Part shown: piece after piece, positions 8,163 through 15,445 of the stretch
Numbering within the stretch: the stretch's first letter is position 1
How the letters are laid out: each line of letters starts with the position of its first letter
Assembly (NCBI GenBank): GCA_964451095.1
Contig: CAYVGI010000008.1
Location: forward strand, 1 to 64,000
Direction: 5' to 3'
DNA: 64,000 nucleotides
Source of the DNA: DAOTTY01 sp964451095
GTDB taxonomy: Bacteria; Chloroflexota; Anaerolineae; Aggregatilineales; Phototrophicaceae
The notes under the pieces: generated by a model
Databases searched by the model: none
Told to the model about the DNA's origin: nothing
The model's input: the letters and a program-made list of their open reading frames with translations, nothing else
Translations under genes and position numbers: made by a program

Positions 8163-9155
8163 TTAGCGGCTGACAGTCGCCACCAACAAGTCCAGCGCCA
8201 GCACAATGTCCATTTGCCCCGTTTTGATCTTGGTGTCGTAGTCCAGCAGGCGGCGATACACCTTTTCCAGCGCCTCCAGCGAGAACGCGCTCACTTGCCC
8301 CGGCAGCTTCTTTACCTGGAACTGCTTCATGCCGAGTGCATCCGCCAGGGTTGCTGTGCCCCCGCCGCTTTCCAGGTGCTCCTTCGCTAGCAGCATCAGC
8401 CGGAACTGCCGCACAAACAACGCCCACACCCGGAACGGGTCTTCGTCTGGCTCTGCCAACACCTGGTGCAGCATGGTCATGGCGGCATCGCCTTTGCCCG
8501 CTGCCATCGCCTCTATCATGTCCCAAATGCGCGTCTCCGACGTGTACGGCGTCAGCAGCGCGACGGTGCGCTCGTCGATGTCGGCTCCGTTGGTGTAGCT
8601 CACCAGCTTGAACAGTTCGTTATCCGCCCGGCGCAGGTCGCCCCCCACCACAGACGCCAGCGCGTATGCCGCAGACGGTTCGATGACTGTGCTGTATTCA
8701 CTTTCTGCGTGGCGCATCAGCCAGTTTGTCAGGTCTTTCGGCGCACTAAACGCCTTCTCGAAGCCGCTGGGGTCGCTTTGGGCTAGTTTCACCAGTTTGC
8801 TATGCGCAGGCAGCGTCTTGCGTTCGATGAACACCAGTCGTGCCCAGTCCGGCAGGTGGGGCAGGTCATCTAGCAGGCGTGTCACCTGCTTTTTGCCCGT
8901 CTCACCAGCGCCCTTGCGTGTGATGTGCGCCAGCAGCCCACGCACCAGCACCAGGCGGCGATCCGCCAGGAACGGGAACGCGCTCACCGCGGAGAGCACA
9001 TCGGCAGCGGTTGTGTCCGCCCCGTCAAACTCCGCGATGTTCAGCCCGGCGCTGTCAATCTCGCGCATGTCTGCCCGCATCTTGTCCACGGTCTGCCAAA
9101 GACGAAACTCATCCTCGCCGTGCAGGATGTAAAAACGTGGTGCTGCCTTCGCCAT
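8163..9155 (-). CDS. holA: DNA polymerase III subunit delta
   Basis: Clamp-loader subunit that opens the beta sliding clamp, 330 residues, the usual length for HolA. It begins MAKAAPRFYILHGEDEFRLW, the conserved 'YLLYGEDxFL' opening of the delta N-terminal domain. Next come DADTTAADVLSAVSAFPFLADRRLV-type text (FPFLADRRLVLVRG), the region that touches the clamp, and then an AAA-like middle and an all-alpha C-terminal collar domain (WALFVRQFRLMLLAKEH). Its start overlaps the stop of the upstream gene as TAATG, so the two are translationally coupled. Confidence 0.88.
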   Translation of the reverse strand: MAKAAPRFYILHGEDEFRLWQTVDKMRADMREIDSAGLNIAEFDGADTTAADVLSAVSAFPFLADRRLVLVRGLLAHITRKGAGETGKKQVTRLLDDLPHLPDWARLVFIERKTLPAHSKLVKLAQSDPSGFEKAFSAPKDLTNWLMRHAESEYSTVIEPSAAYALASVVGGDLRRADNELFKLVSYTNGADIDERTVALLTPYTSETRIWDMIEAMAAGKGDAAMTMLHQVLAEPDEDPFRVWALFVRQFRLMLLAKEHLESGGGTATLADALGMKQFQVKKLPGQVSAFSLEALEKVYRRLLDYDTKIKTGQMDIVLALDLLVATVSR

Positions 9156-9706
9156 TAGGTTGACTGTGTGTTCACGCGGTGAACCGTGATGGTGCGCCCG
9201 AACCAGCTACTTTCTCGGCGCTTTATGCTCATGACCTCGGTGTCGCCAGGGTCGCCATCAGTCGTCACGTGCCGCTGCAACCATGTGCCAATCGGTTGCG
9301 AGATTAACACCGCCGCCACCATGCCCATCATCAGCACAGGTAGGCGTTCCGCCGCCGAAATGTCTCGGCGGTTGCTGCTGCGCGTAATCAGCAGCGCGGT
9401 CAGGCTGGTCAGGTAGCCAGTGGTAACGAGGTTCGTACCGCAGTTGGGGTGAATAGCGAGGTTCTTCTCGCCGCGCCGCATCCGTGCCAGCGCATCACTC
9501 ACTGCCCGCACCACTTGGTCGGTGTCTGCCTCGCCAATGAGCACAAACCCGTTGGCGTCGCTGCGTCCTGCCATGCGCAACCCCCGAATTCTGCTTGATA
9601 AAACGTGGATCGTCGCGTGTTCGAGAGCGTGGTTGCGACGTGTGCGCCGCACAACGGGCAAATCCAACAGCGCCTGGAAGGAATGGCGAGAGGTGGGTTC
9701 TGTCAT
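9155..9706 (-). CDS. DUF6391-like protein with conserved His/Cys motifs
   Basis: A 183-residue protein of unknown function resembling DUF6391 proteins of Chloroflexota and cyanobacteria. Visible hallmarks are RRNHALEHATIHVL near residues 21-34, AIHPNCGTNLVTTGYL near 104-119, and two hydrophobic stretches (LTSLTALLI and LPVLMMGMVAAVLI) that suggest membrane association. The HALEHA and HPNCGTN motifs, with paired His and a Cys, look like a metal or catalytic site, but no activity is known. It is co-transcribed with holA through a one-base TAATG overlap. Confidence 0.65.
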   Translation of the reverse strand: MTEPTSRHSFQALLDLPVVRRTRRNHALEHATIHVLSSRIRGLRMAGRSDANGFVLIGEADTDQVVRAVSDALARMRRGEKNLAIHPNCGTNLVTTGYLTSLTALLITRSSNRRDISAAERLPVLMMGMVAAVLISQPIGTWLQRHVTTDGDPGDTEVMSIKRRESSWFGRTITVHRVNTQST

Positions 9707-9777
9707 GGGGATGTTTCCGTATTTTCAGGTCGTTCGTAAACTGTAGCAGAGATTGCACGAATTGAAAGCCAATACAA

Positions 9778-9810
9778 AACAAGCTCACCGCACGGCGCAG
9801 TGAGCTTGTT
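9778..9810 (-). terminator. Rho-independent terminator after the carboxylesterase gene
   Basis: A perfect 11-bp stem AACAAGCTCAC/GTGAGCTTGTT with an 11-base loop. On the minus strand it is followed by TTGTATTGG, and the stem's own end gives a TTGTTTTG run. It lies 28 bases beyond the stop of the gene at 9839-10477 and separates the dioxygenase/esterase pair from the genes to the left. Confidence 0.75.
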
Positions 9811-9838
9811 GGTTTGGCATGGCAAGTGTGTGTAGCAG

Positions 9839-10477
9839 CTACCCGGCAATCGTGCTCATCAACTGGCGCACTGCCTCAATCTCGTCGTCGTTGACCGTGT
9901 GCGGCATACCCGGGTAGATGCGTTCATCGACCTTGGCACCCATCTTGCCCAGTACCTCGGTGGTCTCCTTCACCCGCGCCAGCGGAATGTGCATATCCAC
10001 ATCGCTGCACCCGATGAACACAGGGGTGTCATCCAGCGTGCCATCGTAGTCACGCGGTGTGCCTTCCGGTCCGATTACCCCGCCGCTGAGCACCGCCAGC
10101 CCCGCGTAGCGCTGTGCATGACGTGCCACGTACTCTGATGCCAGGCACGCCCCCTGAGAAAAGCCCATAAGCATGATGCGCTCCGTTGGGATGCCCTGCT
10201 CGTTCACATGCTTGACAATGTCCCCTATCATCTGCAACCCGGAGGACAAACCTGGCTCGTTGTCTTGCAGCGGTGCCAGGAAGCTGTTCGGGTACCACGT
10301 AAAGCTGTTCGCCTGCGGTGCCAGGTATGCCCAATCCGGTTGGTTGAACGCCGCCGCGAGTTCCAGGATGTTCTGTGCACTGGCACCGCGCCCGTGCACT
10401 GCGATCATGACGTGCTGTGCTTCGTCTAGGGGTTTGCCCATCGCCAGCAGGGGCTGCCCCTGATGCGGACCGCTCAC
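9839..10477 (-). CDS. Phospholipase/carboxylesterase-family alpha/beta hydrolase, MhqD-like
   Basis: A 212-residue serine hydrolase of the phospholipase/carboxylesterase family. The oxyanion region is MIAVHGRGASAQNI, the nucleophile elbow is MGFSQGACLA, the acid is probably in GCSDVDMHIP, and the catalytic His is in YPGMPHTVNDDE. The start is GTG 10477, one base after the TAA of the dioxygenase gene, so the two form an operon. In Bacillus, the related MhqD esterase accompanies MhqO-type dioxygenases in quinone resistance. That analogy is the basis for the name; the substrate is not visible in the sequence. Confidence 0.8.
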   Translation of the reverse strand: MSGPHQGQPLLAMGKPLDEAQHVMIAVHGRGASAQNILELAAAFNQPDWAYLAPQANSFTWYPNSFLAPLQDNEPGLSSGLQMIGDIVKHVNEQGIPTERIMLMGFSQGACLASEYVARHAQRYAGLAVLSGGVIGPEGTPRDYDGTLDDTPVFIGCSDVDMHIPLARVKETTEVLGKMGAKVDERIYPGMPHTVNDDEIEAVRQLMSTIAG

Positions 10478-10478
10478 G

Positions 10479-11564
10479 TTACTTGACCTCCTGGGGTGCT
10501 TGCCATGCGGGCACGCGCAGCGGCGTCAGGTTCGCCTCAATGTGCGGGCGAATCGCCTCGTGCATCTTCGGGACGCGCAGCTCGGTGCCCAGTGACTCAA
10601 CGGGTTCATCTGCTGCGAAGCCCGGTCCCAGCGTCGCCAACTCCACGATGTGACCATTTGGGTCACGGGTGTAGATGGACTTGAAGTAGTCACGATCCAT
10701 CACCGGGGAAACAGGCAGCCCCGCCTTCACCAGCTTCTCGCGCCACTCAAGCTGAACTTCTTCGTTCTCCACGGCGAGCGCAAAGTGATGGGTGTGCCCC
10801 ACACCCATCTGGCTGTAGCGGGTGTTCTTGATGTCCCGCTCAAAGTACGTGATGATGCTGCCGGGCTTGCCACCGTCCACGCCCCAGTACCAGTGAGCAG
10901 AGTTCGGGTCGTCAAAGTTGGACGTGCGCTTGACCAACTGCATCCCCAATAGCCCCTGGAAGAACGCATCTGTGCGCTGGATGTCGTCAGAAATCGCGGT
11001 AATGTGGTGCATCCCGTTCATCAGCGCCATGTCCGCGGTAATCACATCAATGGGTTCCTGCCACATCTCCGCCGCGATGCGCTCCTCGTCGCGGTTGTTC
11101 ACCACCATCTGCGCTGGCGGTGCTTTGTGCTCGCTGCCCAGTACCTCCTCATCAATCGCAAACCCAGGCGCATCCGTGGCAATCTCGATAATCATGCCGT
11201 CGGGGTCTGTGAAGTAGATCGACTTGAAGTAGTTGCGATCCAGCGGACCCGTTACTTTCAGCCCGTGGTCAACCAGACGACGCTTCCACTTCAGCAGCGC
11301 GTCATAATTGGGCACGCGCAGCGCATAGTGGTGCGTGCCCCCGATGCCGTGCTTGCCCTTCGGTGCACCCTTCCACTCAAAGTAGGTGATGGCGGTGCCG
11401 GGACTGCCGGTTTCGTCGCCATAGTACAGGTGGTAGCTGGTCGGGTCATCAAAGTTGACCGTCTGCTTCACCAGACGCATACCCAACACCTGCGTGTAGA
11501 AGTCCGTCGTGCGCTGTGCATCCGACGAAACGAGGGTGATGTGGTGTAGTCCGAGGATTGTCAT
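10479..11564 (-). CDS. Ring-cleaving extradiol dioxygenase, two VOC domains (MhqO-like)
   Basis: A 361-residue protein with two vicinal-oxygen-chelate halves. Half one begins LGLHHITLVSSDAQRTTDFY and half two (near residue 180) begins MNGMHHITAISDDIQRTDAF. Each half has a second His cluster (GGTHHYALRV and VGHTHHFALAV) and a late Glu (MIIEIAT and HIVELAT), the expected metal ligands. Family members open hydroquinone or catechol rings with Fe(II)/Mn(II). Paired with the MhqD-like esterase and preceded by a 12-bp palindrome, it suggests a regulated response to quinones or aromatic electrophiles, which is inference. Both halves retain apparent metal ligands, so I cannot say which one is active. 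Confidence 0.85.
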   Translation of the reverse strand: MTILGLHHITLVSSDAQRTTDFYTQVLGMRLVKQTVNFDDPTSYHLYYGDETGSPGTAITYFEWKGAPKGKHGIGGTHHYALRVPNYDALLKWKRRLVDHGLKVTGPLDRNYFKSIYFTDPDGMIIEIATDAPGFAIDEEVLGSEHKAPPAQMVVNNRDEERIAAEMWQEPIDVITADMALMNGMHHITAISDDIQRTDAFFQGLLGMQLVKRTSNFDDPNSAHWYWGVDGGKPGSIITYFERDIKNTRYSQMGVGHTHHFALAVENEEVQLEWREKLVKAGLPVSPVMDRDYFKSIYTRDPNGHIVELATLGPGFAADEPVESLGTELRVPKMHEAIRPHIEANLTPLRVPAWQAPQEVK

Positions 11565-11639
11565 ACAGTAAACTCCTTATGTCAGGTCGTTCTTGTTGCC
11601 TTCACGACACTAGACGCAGCAGTGCATGGCGAGATTACG

Positions 11640-11667
11640 ACTTAAGCGGACTATGGTCCGCTTAAGT
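11640..11667. promoter_or_regulatory. 12-bp palindrome upstream of the dioxygenase gene, candidate operator
   Basis: Arms ACTTAAGCGGAC (11640-11651) and GTCCGCTTAAGT (11656-11667) are perfectly complementary around TATG. The element is 75 bases upstream of the dioxygenase start and 11 bases beyond the stop of the M20 hydrolase gene. There is no T-run after it on the minus strand, so a plain terminator is less likely than an operator for a MarR-, HxlR- or TetR-type repressor. No regulator gene adjoins it. Confidence 0.5.
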
Positions 11668-11678
11668 TAATGATTTTC

Positions 11679-12896
11679 TTATGCCTTCAGCGCCGCAACA
11701 TACACTGGCAGTGCTGCGTACCACACCGTGGACTGCACCACATCTTCCAGGCGCACCTGGTCGAGCACGGTATGCGCGTGGATTTCATCGCCGGGTCCGT
11801 AGCCGATGCTGGGAATACCCGCCTTGCCCCGCCAGTAGATACCATTCGTGGAGAAATCCCACTTGCCTGTGCCGGGTGCATCGCCGAAAACTGCCTCGCC
11901 TACCTGCACACCTGCCTGCACAAACGGGTCGTCCTCCTCCAGCGCCCACGCCGGGTAGATTTTGTCCGTGCCGAAGCTAAACCCGGTGTAACTTTCCTCT
12001 TCGTCGTACAGGATCGTCGCCTCGATGTCGTCGCGCTCCCCGATAATATCCTTGATACGTTGCAGCGCGTCCTGCGGGTCTTCACCAAATGTGATGCGCT
12101 GGTCAACGTACATCACTGCCTCATCCGGCACCGCGTTGAGGCTCGGCGTTTTCACCTCCATGTGCGTGACCGTAATACGCCCATGCCCCAGGAATTCGTG
12201 GTCGCCCAGTTCGGGTTCCAACTTGCTGATCGCATCAATAATGGGAACCAGCTTGTAAATCGCATTGTCGCCCATGTAGTTACTCGCCGCGTGGGCGCTT
12301 TTGCCCTTGGCAACAACTTTCATCTCCACACGCCCCTTGTGCCCCCGGTAAACCTGGAGCTTGGTGGGTTCCCCAATAACCACGTAATCCGGTTTCAACC
12401 CTTCCACCTCTACCAGTGCGTGCGGCGCGATGCCGTCGTTACGCTCCTCCATGTTGCCGAACACATACGCCGTCACACCGTCCAGAAGCCCCAAGCGCTT
12501 GGCAATCGCCAGCCCATAGACCATGCCCGGTGTGCTGTTCTTTTCGTCTGCTGCGCCACGGGCAAAGAACACCCCGTCCTCGACCTTGCCCTCAAACGGA
12601 TCCCACTCCCACTCTTCCGGGTCGCCAATCCCCACCGTGTCGATGTGCGTGTCGTACATCAGCTTGACGGGACCATCGCCAATGCGCCCGACCACATTAC
12701 CCATTTTGTCCCACCACACCTCGTCAAAGCCCAGCTTTTCCATCTCCGCTTGCAAGCGCTCGCCCACTTCACGGATTTGGCTGTCGTAGCTGGGGATGGC
12801 GCACAGGTCTCGCAAAAACTGAATGATGTCCTCGCGGTGTTGCGCCACCTCTGCTTTGATCTGTTCAACTGCCGCTGCGTCGATTTTGCCTGTCAT
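11679..12896 (-). CDS. M20 metallohydrolase, YgeY-type (selenium-metabolism-linked family)
   Basis: A zinc-dependent amidohydrolase/peptidase of the M20 family, 405 residues. Metal and catalytic motifs are present in order: MYDTHIDTVGIGD (His-Asp), ARGAADEKNSTPGM (bridging Asp), FGNMEERNDG (the Glu pair), and IGYGPGDEIHAHT near the end (C-terminal His). A lid domain lies between, with GHKGRVEMKVVAKGKSAHAA. Length and text resemble YgeY, which occurs with purine-catabolic selenium-dependent hydroxylase genes and is thought to act on an N-carbamoyl or amide intermediate. Its start is six bases after the Nudix stop, so it is the third gene of the operon 15169-11679. Confidence 0.82.
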   Translation of the reverse strand: MTGKIDAAAVEQIKAEVAQHREDIIQFLRDLCAIPSYDSQIREVGERLQAEMEKLGFDEVWWDKMGNVVGRIGDGPVKLMYDTHIDTVGIGDPEEWEWDPFEGKVEDGVFFARGAADEKNSTPGMVYGLAIAKRLGLLDGVTAYVFGNMEERNDGIAPHALVEVEGLKPDYVVIGEPTKLQVYRGHKGRVEMKVVAKGKSAHAASNYMGDNAIYKLVPIIDAISKLEPELGDHEFLGHGRITVTHMEVKTPSLNAVPDEAVMYVDQRITFGEDPQDALQRIKDIIGERDDIEATILYDEEESYTGFSFGTDKIYPAWALEEDDPFVQAGVQVGEAVFGDAPGTGKWDFSTNGIYWRGKAGIPSIGYGPGDEIHAHTVLDQVRLEDVVQSTVWYAALPVYVAALKA

Positions 12897-12902
12897 ACGT
12901 GG

Positions 12903-13817
12903 TTATGCTCCGTCAGGTTCTGTTGATGAGTAAATTTGAGAAACGGGGTCGTCTGCCTCAATGATCGACCACACCCGATCTTGCGCATAAGTTGCTGAAA
13001 TCCGCCGCACGTAGGCAGCATCCCTGCCCAGCAGTGCGCCGTTTTGGGCGTCCGTCCACTCCACATGGGCGGTAAGTTGTGTCGCATCCACCGTGGCAGC
13101 AAAGACCAACTCAATGGCGTTCTCCGCTACATCCTGCCAAACCCCTACCCAGTGCAGCGCCGGAGCAACACCAAGCCAGCGGCGCAGCCCGTGTGCTAAG
13201 GTCACCCACGGTGCATGTTCCCCGGTGCACGGCACATACGGCAGCACGCGCTCGCGGTCGCCGGGCACAGTAAGCACACGGCGATGTGGTTCATCCCACA
13301 GGACGGCAACCGCACACACCTCAAAGCGCACATGGCGCGGTTCCGGGCGACCTTGCAGCCAGTTTTGCAGCCAGCGCTGCCCCAGCTTTAGCCGCAGCCG
13401 CATGGCTTGCCATAGCGGGGTGGTGTGAATGTAAAGCACCTTACGAGCGTCATCTGCGGCGTGGTGCGCCATGTACCCAGCAAAAGTGCCCTGCGGCAGT
13501 GCTCCCAGCGGGAAGTATTGGTTTGCTGTCGATTCGTCCGTTTCGTCAACAACGTGCCCGCCGACCGGGAATGCCGCGTACAGCACATTTAAGCGGCGCG
13601 TCGCCTGGAAGTAATACAGTCCCACCATCCGCTCAATCGTCACGATGACGCCCGTTTCCTCACGTGCCTCACGCGCCGATGCTGTGGGCAGCGCCTCGTG
13701 AGCGTCTAGCCGCCCGGTGGGGAGGTTCCACAAGTTGAGGTCTCCCCGGCGGGAGAGCAATATCCGCCCAGCATCATCAAAGACGGCACATGCCGTGCCC
13801 ACCCGCAAAAAGCTCAT
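12903..13817 (-). CDS. Nudix hydrolase with a second, degenerate C-terminal domain
   Basis: A 304-residue protein. The N-terminal half (about 1-140) is a Nudix domain: GRLDAHEALPTASAREAREETGV fits GX5EX7REUXEEXGU, with both glutamate ligands kept (near residues 36-58). The C-terminal half (about 150-300) starts HVRFEVCAVAVLWDEPHRRVLTV and ends with a VELVFAATVD-type strand. It looks like a second Nudix-like fold without the box, so it is probably non-catalytic. The start overlaps the 8-oxoguanine deaminase stop as ATGA (13814-13817). That coupling suggests a substrate related to oxidised guanine nucleotides, but the family is broad and nothing in the sequence proves it. Confidence 0.85.
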   Translation of the reverse strand: MSFLRVGTACAVFDDAGRILLSRRGDLNLWNLPTGRLDAHEALPTASAREAREETGVIVTIERMVGLYYFQATRRLNVLYAAFPVGGHVVDETDESTANQYFPLGALPQGTFAGYMAHHAADDARKVLYIHTTPLWQAMRLRLKLGQRWLQNWLQGRPEPRHVRFEVCAVAVLWDEPHRRVLTVPGDRERVLPYVPCTGEHAPWVTLAHGLRRWLGVAPALHWVGVWQDVAENAIELVFAATVDATQLTAHVEWTDAQNGALLGRDAAYVRRISATYAQDRVWSIIEADDPVSQIYSSTEPDGA

Positions 13818-15169
13818 AGTGTGCGATTGACCAGCCCTTTAGAAATAGCGTTGTGCTGCTCCACCAGAACGGGTAGCTCAACTGTCGTCAGTTGCCCGCC
13901 CTGCACCACAACCTTGCCCTGCACCACCGTCACGTCCGCGCCGACGGATTGGCAGAACACCAGCGCCGCGACCGGGTCGTGCTGGGCACCCGCAAAGGCA
14001 ATATCATCTAGCCGATATGCCGCGAAGTCTGCTGCCATACCCGGTGCCAACGCGCCCACGTCGTCCCGCCCCAGCACCTCAGCACCGCCCAACGTGGCGA
14101 TTTCCAGCGCTTCCCGCGCGCCCATCGCCGCCGGGTCACCGCCCACCCGCTGCAAGAGCATCGCCATCCGCGCCTCATTGAGCAGGTGCCCGCTGTCATT
14201 AGATGCCGAACCATCAACGCCCAACCCGACCGGAACCCCTGCATCTCGCATCGCACGCACGGGCGCAACGCCAGACGCCAACCGCATGTTGGAGCTTGGG
14301 CAGTGGCACACGCCTGTATGTGTGCGAGCAAAAAGCCCAATCTCTTCCGCGTTCAGCTTGACGCAGTGCGCGTGCCACACATCATCGCCCACCCAGCCCA
14401 CATCCTGGGCATAGTCGCCCGGACGCAGCCCGTACACATCCAGGCTGTAGCGAATGTCGTTGTCGTTTTCCGCCAGGTGCGTGTGCAGTTGCACACCATA
14501 GCTGCGTGCCATCGCTGCGGACTCGCGCATCAGGTCATTGCTCACCGTGAACGGCGAACACGGCGCAACCACCACTCGCAGCATCGCGTAGCGGTCAGCG
14601 TCGTGATACGTCTCGATAAGGCGCTGCGTTTCCTTCAAGATGTCCGCTTCGTTTTCGACCACCGCATCCGGTGGAAGCCCGCCTTTGCTTTCCCCCACGC
14701 TCATCGAACCCCGCGCCGCATGAAAGCGAATGCCGATCTCCTGTGCCGCCCGGATTTCATCGTCTAGCTTGCAGTCATTAGGGTAAATGTAGAGGTGGTC
14801 ACTGGAGGTCGTGCAACCGGAGAGCATCAGTTCCGCCATAGCGAGCTTGGCGCTCACGTAAATCGCCTCCCCCGTTAGCCCCGCCCACATCGGATACAAC
14901 GACTTTAGCCAGCCAAACAACTCCTCGTCCTGGGCAATCACCCGCGTGAGCGACTGGCACATGTGATGATGCGTATTCACCAAACCGGGAATCACAACGT
15001 GGTGGCGCAAATCCAGCACAACATCGGCAGTATCGCTTGGCATGTCGTCCAGCGTACCTACCGCTTCAATCACACCATCCCGGGCGAACAGCGCGGCATT
15101 GGTCAGTTCGCGTCGTTGGTCGTCCATCGTGACAAGGGTTTGAATGTTCTTAGCCAGTAGCGTCTGCAT
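13814..15169 (-). CDS. 8-oxoguanine deaminase (amidohydrolase superfamily)
   Basis: A 451-residue amidohydrolase that most resembles characterised 8-oxoguanine deaminases, which turn 8-oxoguanine into urate. The TIM barrel runs from about residue 60. Zinc ligands are in GLVNTHHHMCQSL (His 67-69), LHTHLAENDND, WHAHCVKLNAEE and GLGVDGSASND (Asp). The stretch from LSGCTTSSDHLYIYP to MSVGESKGGLPPD is the most family-specific text. An N-terminal beta domain (AKNIQTLVTMDDQRREL) and a C-terminal one complete the fold. It is first in an operon with the Nudix and YgeY-type genes. The ATG at 15169 is followed at once by a family-typical N-terminus. Hydroxyatrazine-type deaminases are the nearest alternatives. 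Confidence 0.85.
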   Translation of the reverse strand: MQTLLAKNIQTLVTMDDQRRELTNAALFARDGVIEAVGTLDDMPSDTADVVLDLRHHVVIPGLVNTHHHMCQSLTRVIAQDEELFGWLKSLYPMWAGLTGEAIYVSAKLAMAELMLSGCTTSSDHLYIYPNDCKLDDEIRAAQEIGIRFHAARGSMSVGESKGGLPPDAVVENEADILKETQRLIETYHDADRYAMLRVVVAPCSPFTVSNDLMRESAAMARSYGVQLHTHLAENDNDIRYSLDVYGLRPGDYAQDVGWVGDDVWHAHCVKLNAEEIGLFARTHTGVCHCPSSNMRLASGVAPVRAMRDAGVPVGLGVDGSASNDSGHLLNEARMAMLLQRVGGDPAAMGAREALEIATLGGAEVLGRDDVGALAPGMAADFAAYRLDDIAFAGAQHDPVAALVFCQSVGADVTVVQGKVVVQGGQLTTVELPVLVEQHNAISKGLVNRTL

Positions 15170-15445
15170 AGATGCTCGATTCGAGTTAAGATAGGTAGCG
15201 GGTCATCGCAAACTGGTGGCGAAGTCTAACACGGGAGCACGGTGATGGGCAAGCTAACCAAGCACCGAGATACACAAAGCGGCACTATGTTTTGTAAACA
15301 CAATCTAACAACTCACAACAAGATAGCCACCCCTTTTTGTACCGTCTTGAGTAACATGTAGGTGAGAAAGAAAGGGCACGTTGCGGCGTTCATTTTGCCG
15401 CACAATCCCAGACAGACGAAAGCGAGTTCTAATAGGACGATCATT

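Noticed and set aside
11670..12926. A 418-codon open frame on the plus strand opposite the YgeY-type gene
   Set aside because: It lies wholly antisense to a gene with all M20 metal motifs. Its translation is rich in His, Arg and Pro without any domain pattern, as expected for the shadow of a GC-rich gene.
15170..15445. Possible small gene or riboswitch in the longest gene-free stretch
   Set aside because: The upstream part has no ribosome site with a credible open frame. One short hairpin (GCGGC/GCCGC near 15384-15402) lies in the leader but matches no riboswitch I know, and no convincing promoter pair could be chosen.
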